Source: an uncultured Bacteroidota bacterium | GTDB lineage: Bacteria; Bacteroidota; Bacteroidia; UBA7662 | Reading direction: 5' to 3' | Assembly (NCBI GenBank): GCA_903856555.1 | Contig: CAIOCC010000102.1 | Span: 1 to 20,012, forward strand | DNA: 20,012 nt | Shown here: positions 14,744 through 20,012 of the stretch, in pieces | How positions within the stretch are numbered: position 1 is the first letter of the stretch | Layout of the letters: each line of letters starts with the position of its first letter | Made by a program: the position numbers and the translations under genes | Notes under the pieces: generated by a model | What the model was told of the DNA's origin: nothing | The model's input: the letters and a program-made list of their open reading frames with translations, nothing else | Databases searched by the model: none

Positions 14744-15349
14744 ATGCAAAAACGCAACCTCGCCTACGCTCTTGGTATCTTCCTTTTGGTAGGCGTTTCC
14801 TTTTGGGCCCGTGGCTCTTGGGATTCACTCAAAAAATCCATCATGACCTCCGAACCTACCCCATTTTCTTCGGCCCCTTTGTCTTCGGATCGATCTACCA
14901 AGGCGAATGAATCCAGCGCATCCGTTGATTCAATCCCGGATGCCCAGGACCAAAACGTTGGGTCATGGACCCCCGAGGACTGGAAAAAACGCCTGAGCCC
15001 AGAAGAATATCGGGTTTTGAGGCAACAAGGCACCGAGAGGCCGCATACCGGGGCCTACGATCAACATTGGGACGCGGGAACTTATGTGTGCAAAGGCTGC
15101 GGGGCCGAACTTTTTCGTTCCGAAACCAAGTTTGATGCCGGTTGCGGATGGCCCTCCTTTTACGAGGGCATTGCCAAGGACCGCATCCGCGAATTACGGG
15201 ATATCAGCCACGGCATGATTCGTATTGAGGTACGATGCGCCCGCTGCGACGGTCATTTGGGCCATGTTTTTGATGACGGACCCCGTCCGACCGGTTTACG
15301 GTATTGCATTAATTCGGTAAGCCTGGGCTTCCAGAAGGCCAAGCCCTAA
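14744..15349 (+). CDS. msrB: Peptide-methionine (R)-S-oxide reductase, membrane-anchored or exported
   Basis: Reduces the R form of methionine sulfoxide in proteins. It has 201 residues: an N-terminal hydrophobic segment at 6-22 that is a membrane anchor or signal peptide, a Ser-rich linker to about 73, then a complete MsrB domain. Two CxxC pairs bind structural zinc (Cys116/119 and Cys165/168). Cys188 in RYCINSVSL is the catalytic residue and Cys134 in GCGWPSF is the likely resolving cysteine. The N-terminus places the domain outside the cytoplasm, where it would repair envelope proteins. No clear signal-peptidase site follows the hydrophobic stretch, so an anchor is slightly favoured. It converges with the large amidohydrolase across 36 bases. 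Confidence 0.93.
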   Translation: MQKRNLAYALGIFLLVGVSFWARGSWDSLKKSIMTSEPTPFSSAPLSSDRSTKANESSASVDSIPDAQDQNVGSWTPEDWKKRLSPEEYRVLRQQGTERPHTGAYDQHWDAGTYVCKGCGAELFRSETKFDAGCGWPSFYEGIAKDRIRELRDISHGMIRIEVRCARCDGHLGHVFDDGPRPTGLRYCINSVSLGFQKAKP

Positions 15350-15365
15350 AGGCGAGGCGTTTTCG

Positions 15366-15387
15366 TGGAGGGCGCTCCAAAGTTTTT
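15366..15387 (+). terminator. Possible intrinsic terminator after msrB
   Basis: TGGAG-GGCG-CTCCA (15366-15379) forms a five-pair stem with a four-base loop, followed by AAAG and five T. It lies 17 bases after the msrB stop, and the T-run overlaps the stop of the convergent amidohydrolase gene. The stem is short, so confidence is low. Confidence 0.4.
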
Positions 15388-18300
15388 AGTGTCCGTGGTC
15401 GTGGTGTTCCTGATGGTGGAGCTCTTGGTCATGGAGGCCGCCTAAGTCTTCGCAGTGGTACATACGACGACCGCGGCGGTAGGCCGGACCGGTGGGGGCG
15501 CCTTCGTTTTTGGCGCGAAGGGCTTTGTCCAAAAGTTTTTTGCGGAGGTTTTCTCGCACCGCATGGGCAGCTTTGTCGGCTTCGTATTCGTAAGCGGTTC
15601 GACCCTCCACGATGGTGTGCAACGGATGGCTGTAAACCGAAAGGGGGTGACCGTTCCATAACACCAGATCAGCGTCTTTGCCTAATTCAATGCTACCAAT
15701 GCGCTGGTCTACCCGTAGCATGCGGGCTGGATTGATGGTCACCATGTTCAGGGCGGATACTTCGTCCAGACCACCGTAACGGACGGCTTTGGCGGCTTCT
15801 TGGTTGAGGCGTCGGGCCATTTCGGCATCGTCCGAATTGATGGCTACATTGACCCCCATGCGGTGAAGAATGGCCGCATTGTAAGGAATGGCGTCGATGA
15901 CTTCGTATTTGTAGGCCCACCAATCGGCAAAACTGCTGGCATTCACCCCGTGGGCTTTCATTTTGTCGGCGACCTTGAATCCTTCCAAAATGTGGGTAAA
16001 GGTGTTGACCTTGAAGCCCACCGAGTCCGCCACTTTCATCAGCATATTGATTTCGGATTGAACGTAGGAATGGCAAGTGATGTGGCGCTGGTTCAGACGA
16101 ATTTCCTGAAGGGCTTCCATCGTCAAGTCTTTGCGGTGTAGGTGAGCGGCTTTTTGGCGGTTTTTTTGGTACTCGATGGAACGAAGGAAACCGTCCAAAA
16201 TCGTTTGTTCAACGCCCATACGGGTTTGAGGAAAACGTACGGTGTTACGGTCTCCCCAGTTGGACTGTTTGACATTTTCGCCAAGCGCAAATTTGATGAA
16301 GCCGGGAGCCCCCTCAAACTTGAGTTGCTCGGGATCGGTAACGCCCCAACGCATGCGGATTAATTGGGTTTGGCCTCCGATGGAATTGGAGGAGCCGTGG
16401 AGGAGGTGGCTGGTGGTGACGCCGCCGGCCAGTTGGCGGTAGATGTTGGGATCGTCGGGATCGAGGGCATCCCCGATGCGTACTTCGGAGGTAATGGATC
16501 GGGTGCCTTCGTTCACACCCCGGGTAATGGCAATGTGGCTGTGTTCATCGATGAGGCCCGGGGTAAGGTGCAGGCCGGCGGCGTAAAGGGTACGGTACGG
16601 GGCCTTGCCGAAGAGTTTTTTGGGATCCAGGCCGGTCCCGACGGCGATGATTTTGCCCCCCATGACGGCGACATCGGTGTTTTCGAGGCGGCCTTGGGGC
16701 CCGCAGGTCCAGACCGTGGCTTCGCGAATCAGGCAGTTTTGGGCCGTGGAGCGCGGTCCGGTGGGCAGGCCCAGGTTGCCGGGCAGGCCGAGGCTGGCGG
16801 GCAGGCCGAGGTCTGAAACGGGCTCGATGCGCAGGCTATCCCAGGGCTCGGGAAGATGCAGGGCGCTTGCATTGTTGGATGTTTTGGAGGAATCGGTGGA
16901 TGGCTCGGCAGATGCTACGGTGCGGGCGCTGTCGTTGATGCGTTCGGCCCAGAAATTTTGGGGGGTTTGGTTGGCATCGTTGGTGGTTCCGTACAAGCGT
17001 CCATCGCGGTACCAAACCAAGGCCTGCAAGGGCGAGGGGTAACGACTGTCTTTGTGTTTCCAAGACAGCCGGAGAAAGGTTCCCGAAACTTCGGATGCGG
17101 CTTCAACCCGGTCGCTGTCGTTCATGTGCAAGACAAAAACAGGGAGAGAGGCTTTGGGGCCCAGGGATTTGTTACGAATCTCCAGAACTTTTCCAGCGAG
17201 TAGGTCACCCTGGAGGCGGTAGCGGCCGCTGGCCATGGTTGGGGTGGTTGGCCAAGGCTTGACGGGATAGGCCTGGCCCTGGATCCAAACGGTGCGAATT
17301 TCGCAGTCGGCCTTGAAGAGGGTATCGCTGGCCACAATCAAGTGGGCGTAGTGGCCGGGGGCAATGGATCCCAGCACCGAATCCATGCCGAGGAGGCGTG
17401 CGGGCGTTGTGGTCAGGGCGGCCAGGGCATCGTCAAAGGAGAGGCCAGCGGCGATGGCTTTGCGGACAGCGGCCGCGAACGCGTCCATTTTGTCCAAACC
17501 GTTGGAGGTGAGGGCAATGGGGACGCCGGCTTTGCGCAGCAAAGCGGCATTGGCCGGGGCCTGGTCCCAATGGACCAGGGAGCCCAGGCCCATGCGACGG
17601 GCCTCGACGGGATCGCTGAGGTCTGGAACCTCCGGAAAGCGCAGGGGCAGGACGACGGGGCGACCCAAGGCCCGTACGGCGTCCAGGTACATGTACTCCT
17701 CCCCGCTTCCTTTGTAAATAAACGAGCGATTGAATTCTTTGGCAATTCGTTCAGCACGTAGAATATCGTATTTGTTGTTGGTAACAAAGAATTGAGGCAA
17801 ACCCGACAAGCGACCGATATTGTCTAAGTTCAGGTCTGTAAAGTCTCTTTGTTTTCCCAAGCCCCGGTACCACTGTTCGTCGTAAAGGGTTTGTCGTAAC
17901 AAAGCAATGCACCCCATGAGGGATGAAGGGTAATCCTGCGTGCTGCTGCCTTTTTCAAAACTCCAATAGGCTCCGCTTTCTTTGCGCAAGACCAAGCGCT
18001 GGGCACCGGGTCCTTCGGGGTGATGGGCCTCAATGGCTGCCGGGGTTTCGGGCCCCAAAGGCGCCAAGAGCACCGAAGAACCGCGGGCTAGACCGTCTGC
18101 AATGTGCGCGTTCACCGCACCAAAACCCGCTTGACGGTAGGATTCGGCCCATTTGGCTTCCGGTTTGAACTCGTTGGCGGCGACTTGATCCGCCCGAATG
18201 GCATCGTTGGCCCCGTAGGTCCAGTTCCGTGTTGGGGTCATTTGCGGGTTATCCCGCCAAACCCGGTTGTTCGCTGCCCCACTACGCCCGGTTGGCACCT

Positions 18301-18625
18301 CCGCAAAAAGTTCCACCAAAGCCGGAAACAACCAATGGCCTTGGAGGTCCACCACGGTTGCATCGGAGGGTCGTTGGAGATTCGCACCAACCGCGACAAT
18401 ACGCCCGTTGCGCTCCAACAACATGGCAGAATCTAGAACCCGACCGGGCCCCAGGTAAATGCGGGCATTGATCAACAAATGCGCACCGGTTCGCTGATCT
18501 CTTACCCCGTTGTAGGGCAAATGGGACTGGGCATGGGCCAACCCGAGGGCGCCCGTTATCATCCAAAGCAAGAGAACCCGGAATACCGGGCCCTTCAAAA
18601 AGGCCAAAAGGTTTGTTCTAAACAT
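15386..18625 (-). CDS. Large exported protein with two tandem amidohydrolase domains
   Basis: 1079 residues. MFRTNLL starts a signal peptide with hydrophobic core at about 15-30 and a likely cut after AHA (32), so the protein is exported. Domain 1 (about 47-470) looks like an amidohydrolase (INARIYLGPGRVLDS, GRIVAVG, TTTPARLLGMDSVLGSIAPG), but the metal-binding HxH is missing: residues 99-110 read LFPALVELFAEV, and Asn375 stands where a metal Asp is expected. A beta-rich linker follows. Domain 2 (about 630-1050) has a full metal set: DEHSH (His695, His697), His852, His878 and Asp932 in SDDAE. The protein ends in a His-rich tail. The pattern suggests a peptidase or hydrolase of the imidazolonepropionase/prolidase type; the substrate is unknown. 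The frame extends 112 codons further upstream, antisense to the cytochrome gene, and I reject that part. Confidence 0.88.
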   Translation of the reverse strand: MFRTNLLAFLKGPVFRVLLLWMITGALGLAHAQSHLPYNGVRDQRTGAHLLINARIYLGPGRVLDSAMLLERNGRIVAVGANLQRPSDATVVDLQGHWLFPALVELFAEVPTGRSGAANNRVWRDNPQMTPTRNWTYGANDAIRADQVAANEFKPEAKWAESYRQAGFGAVNAHIADGLARGSSVLLAPLGPETPAAIEAHHPEGPGAQRLVLRKESGAYWSFEKGSSTQDYPSSLMGCIALLRQTLYDEQWYRGLGKQRDFTDLNLDNIGRLSGLPQFFVTNNKYDILRAERIAKEFNRSFIYKGSGEEYMYLDAVRALGRPVVLPLRFPEVPDLSDPVEARRMGLGSLVHWDQAPANAALLRKAGVPIALTSNGLDKMDAFAAAVRKAIAAGLSFDDALAALTTTPARLLGMDSVLGSIAPGHYAHLIVASDTLFKADCEIRTVWIQGQAYPVKPWPTTPTMASGRYRLQGDLLAGKVLEIRNKSLGPKASLPVFVLHMNDSDRVEAASEVSGTFLRLSWKHKDSRYPSPLQALVWYRDGRLYGTTNDANQTPQNFWAERINDSARTVASAEPSTDSSKTSNNASALHLPEPWDSLRIEPVSDLGLPASLGLPGNLGLPTGPRSTAQNCLIREATVWTCGPQGRLENTDVAVMGGKIIAVGTGLDPKKLFGKAPYRTLYAAGLHLTPGLIDEHSHIAITRGVNEGTRSITSEVRIGDALDPDDPNIYRQLAGGVTTSHLLHGSSNSIGGQTQLIRMRWGVTDPEQLKFEGAPGFIKFALGENVKQSNWGDRNTVRFPQTRMGVEQTILDGFLRSIEYQKNRQKAAHLHRKDLTMEALQEIRLNQRHITCHSYVQSEINMLMKVADSVGFKVNTFTHILEGFKVADKMKAHGVNASSFADWWAYKYEVIDAIPYNAAILHRMGVNVAINSDDAEMARRLNQEAAKAVRYGGLDEVSALNMVTINPARMLRVDQRIGSIELGKDADLVLWNGHPLSVYSHPLHTIVEGRTAYEYEADKAAHAVRENLRKKLLDKALRAKNEGAPTGPAYRRGRRMYHCEDLGGLHDQELHHQEHHDHGH
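16763..16811 (-). repeat. 18-base tandem repeat encoding LGLP units in the amidohydrolase linker
   Basis: Three copies beginning GGGCAGGCC on the plus strand (16763-16780, 16781-16798 and a partial copy at 16799-16811) encode the repeats LGLPAS, LGLPGN and LGLP. The repeat lies just before domain 2 and looks like a flexible spacer that can change length by slippage. Confidence 0.8.
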
Positions 18626-18682
18626 GCACCAAAATAAGGGGAACGGGTTGAAATTTGCCCTACAAACCAACCATTTTCTACC

Positions 18683-19399
18683 ATGATGACCGGACTGCTT
18701 CATACCCACACCCTTAGCGTTGTGCTGTTTTTGCTGATCTACCTGATCAAATGCGTTCTTTTGTGGACCAATACCGCCCGTCTGGATGCCTTTGCCCAAA
18801 AAATTCGCGTTCCTGAAATGATCGTCTCCGCTCTCTTTTTGATTACTGGTTTGGCCCTTGCTTATAACAATGCAAGCATCGGCGTCGGCTCTTGGTTTTG
18901 GGTTAAACTCGGCGCTGTCTTTGCCGCTATTCCCGTTGCAGTCGTGGGTTACCGTCGCCATAACAAATATTTAGCAACTCTCTCACTGCTTTTGATTCTC
19001 TATGCGTACGGTGTTTCCGAAACGAAATCACCTCGCATGAACAAGAGGGATTTTGCCGAAGCCGGAAGGCAAATGGCGTTGGCCAATCACCCCGAACTTG
19101 CGACCGTGATGACCGAGCCCATGGATAGCAGTGGAAAAACCAACGCGAACTACGATTTGGTTGCCCACGGCAAGTCGGTTTTCTTGGCTCAATGCGCTCT
19201 TTGCCACGGCGAAGATGGCAAAAAAGGCCTTGGAGGCGCCAAAAACCTTCAAGAAACCCGTTTGGACAAAAACCAAATCATGGACTTGTTGCTCAACGGC
19301 AAGAACACCATGCCCTCGTATCGAAATGTGTTAAGCCAGCAGGAAATGATGGCGGTTGTGGCCTATGTTAAAATTAAATTTGCTCCCCAAGGGCATTAG
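18683..19399 (+). CDS. SirB-like membrane domain fused to cytochrome c
   Basis: 238 residues. The first 112 form four membrane helices (about 9-28, 44-61, 70-89, 96-111) resembling the SirB family: LLHTHTLSVVLFLLIYLIK and VPEMIVSALFLITGLALA. A linker of about 45 residues leads to a class I cytochrome c domain (about 157-234): heme attachment site CALCH at 171-175 and likely axial Met210 in NTMPSYRN, ending with MMAVVAYVKIKF. For heme attachment the C-terminal domain must face the periplasm. The protein is probably an electron carrier tied to the inner membrane; its partners are unknown. ATG occurs twice (18683 and 18686). It is divergent from the amidohydrolase gene across 57 bases, in which I see no perfect promoter. 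Confidence 0.85.
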   Translation: MMTGLLHTHTLSVVLFLLIYLIKCVLLWTNTARLDAFAQKIRVPEMIVSALFLITGLALAYNNASIGVGSWFWVKLGAVFAAIPVAVVGYRRHNKYLATLSLLLILYAYGVSETKSPRMNKRDFAEAGRQMALANHPELATVMTEPMDSSGKTNANYDLVAHGKSVFLAQCALCHGEDGKKGLGGAKNLQETRLDKNQIMDLLLNGKNTMPSYRNVLSQQEMMAVVAYVKIKFAPQGH

Positions 19400-19455
19400 A
19401 ATCCTATCCAAAAGGGACTGAGATTACGCCTCAGGGGTCATCAAATTTTTTGTTA

Positions 19456-20012
19456 ATGGGCTTTACACCTCCCGAAAGACTGGAACTCCCTTGGGCATTC
19501 CATGGGCCGAGATGGGGCCACCAAGACCCGCTCCTGCTCATGGGCTCCTGCTTTGCCGAGCGCATGGGGGCCCGCCTTCAGCGTCATTTGTTTGATGTGG
19601 TTTGGCAACCCGCCGGAACCCTCTTTGATCCGCTTTCACTTCATCATCATTTGCAGGCCTTTCTTCGCCTGGCCCGTGATGGCGATCATGGTTTGGATCT
19701 TTCGGATTGGGTCCAAAGGGATGGGGTCTGGCATCGTTGGGACATGCATTCGGACTGTTCCGATACCGACCAAGAGAGGGCGATCCAAAAGCTGAAAACG
19801 GCTCTTCAACGCGGAGCCGACCAATTATCGAGGGCCCATACCCTTGTTTTGACCCTGGGAACGGCCTATGTCTATTTTTTGGCTAGCAACGGTCGTCCGG
19901 TGGCCAATTGCCATCGGTTTCCGTCTTCCAATTTTGAGCGCCGATTGGTAACGGTGGAGGAAATGCAAACCCTTTGGGAAGAAGTCCTGGAAAAACTCCA
20001 TGCGTGGAGGCC
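19456..20012 (+). CDS. GSCFA-domain protein (3' end cut by window edge)
   Basis: Open from ATG 19456 to the window end, 185 codons with no stop. The name-giving motif is visible: MGSCFAERMG at 29-38, followed by AGTLFDPLSLHHHL at about 53-66 and LTLGTAYVYFLASNGRPVANCHRFP at about 131-155 (conserved as LGTA and VANCH). This family is common in Bacteroidota and belongs to the SGNH/GDSL hydrolase group; the GSC segment would hold the nucleophile Ser31. No substrate is established. There is no signal peptide in the visible part. It follows the cytochrome gene by 56 bases, and the pair may or may not be co-transcribed: the gap contains only a weak five-pair hairpin (19418-19434). Confidence 0.85.
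   Translation, partial: MGFTPPERLELPWAFHGPRWGHQDPLLLMGSCFAERMGARLQRHLFDVVWQPAGTLFDPLSLHHHLQAFLRLARDGDHGLDLSDWVQRDGVWHRWDMHSDCSDTDQERAIQKLKTALQRGADQLSRAHTLVLTLGTAYVYFLASNGRPVANCHRFPSSNFERRLVTVEEMQTLWEEVLEKLHAWR

Noticed and set aside
18626..18682. Promoter boxes in the amidohydrolase/cytochrome gap (TATTTTGG minus, GAAATTTG plus)
   Set aside because: Each has one mismatch to TAnnTTTG and no TTTG at the right spacing.
18626..18961. 112-codon upstream extension of the amidohydrolase
   Set aside because: It runs antisense through the SirB-cytochrome gene, and the signal peptide begins cleanly at the internal Met at 18625.
19418..19451. Hairpin CTGAG/CTCAG followed by a T-run after the cytochrome gene
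   Set aside because: The stem has only five pairs, a seven-base loop, and the T-run begins 11 bases away, so it is not a convincing terminator.
1..20012. Mobile elements, CRISPR arrays, tRNA or rRNA genes, defence islands
   Set aside because: No transposase, integrase, direct-repeat/spacer array or RNA gene was seen; gaps are at most about 160 bases and gene content is core metabolism.

Overview
The window is a gene-dense chromosomal stretch from a Gram-negative member of the Bacteroidota. No class or genus is assigned. Four things point to Bacteroidota: the N-terminal 'KVVGKIDL' and 'GKIDVTQFEK' style motifs of its IF-2; a GSCFA-domain protein at the right edge; a good match to the phylum's TTTG-N19-TAnnTTTG promoter in front of the amino-acid dehydrogenase; and the lack of a Shine-Dalgarno-like purine run at the starts inspected. 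KdsB implies LPS. Nineteen protein genes fill almost all of the window, the first and last cut by its edges. The largest gap is about 160 bases. I see no tRNA, rRNA, CRISPR array, transposase, integrase or attachment site. This is core-genome content, not an island.

Left block (1-5000). infB (translation initiation factor IF-2) runs in from upstream and is followed with a one-base overlap by pnuC (vitamin B3 transporter). A three-gene minus-strand unit converges on them: tadA (tRNA adenosine deaminase), a LysE-type exporter and a SAM-dependent methyltransferase, with overlaps of 8 and 40 bases. Middle block (5038-11307). aspS stands alone on the plus strand and overlaps the end of kdsB tail to tail. 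kdsB is the last gene of a compact minus-strand unit read as Glu/Leu/Phe/Val dehydrogenase, MscS channel, GNAT acetyltransferase, kdsB. That unit has its own recognisable promoter, with a hairpin in its short leader. A hemerythrin-type RIC/ScdA/YtfE-like di-iron protein lies just upstream on the same strand.

Right block (11471-15349). A plus-strand series encodes a YbfF-type esterase, an RlmD-type rRNA uracil methyltransferase, a conserved protein of unknown function, a DUF4442 hot-dog protein and a membrane-anchored MsrB. A very large exported double-amidohydrolase (15386-18625, minus) converges on msrB. Divergent from it is a membrane protein joining a SirB-like four-helix domain to a cytochrome c domain. 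The GSCFA gene begins at 19456 and runs off the end.

The genes serve translation and tRNA/rRNA modification (infB, tadA, aspS, rlmD), envelope and solute handling (kdsB, mscS, pnuC, lysE-type), redox and damage repair (RIC-like, msrB, cytochrome) and amino-acid catabolism. I found no convincing new multi-gene system. The items most worth a second look are the amidohydrolase with a degenerate first domain and a His-rich tail, the SirB-cytochrome c fusion, the promoter-plus-hairpin of the dehydrogenase operon, and a G-quadruplex motif inside that operon.
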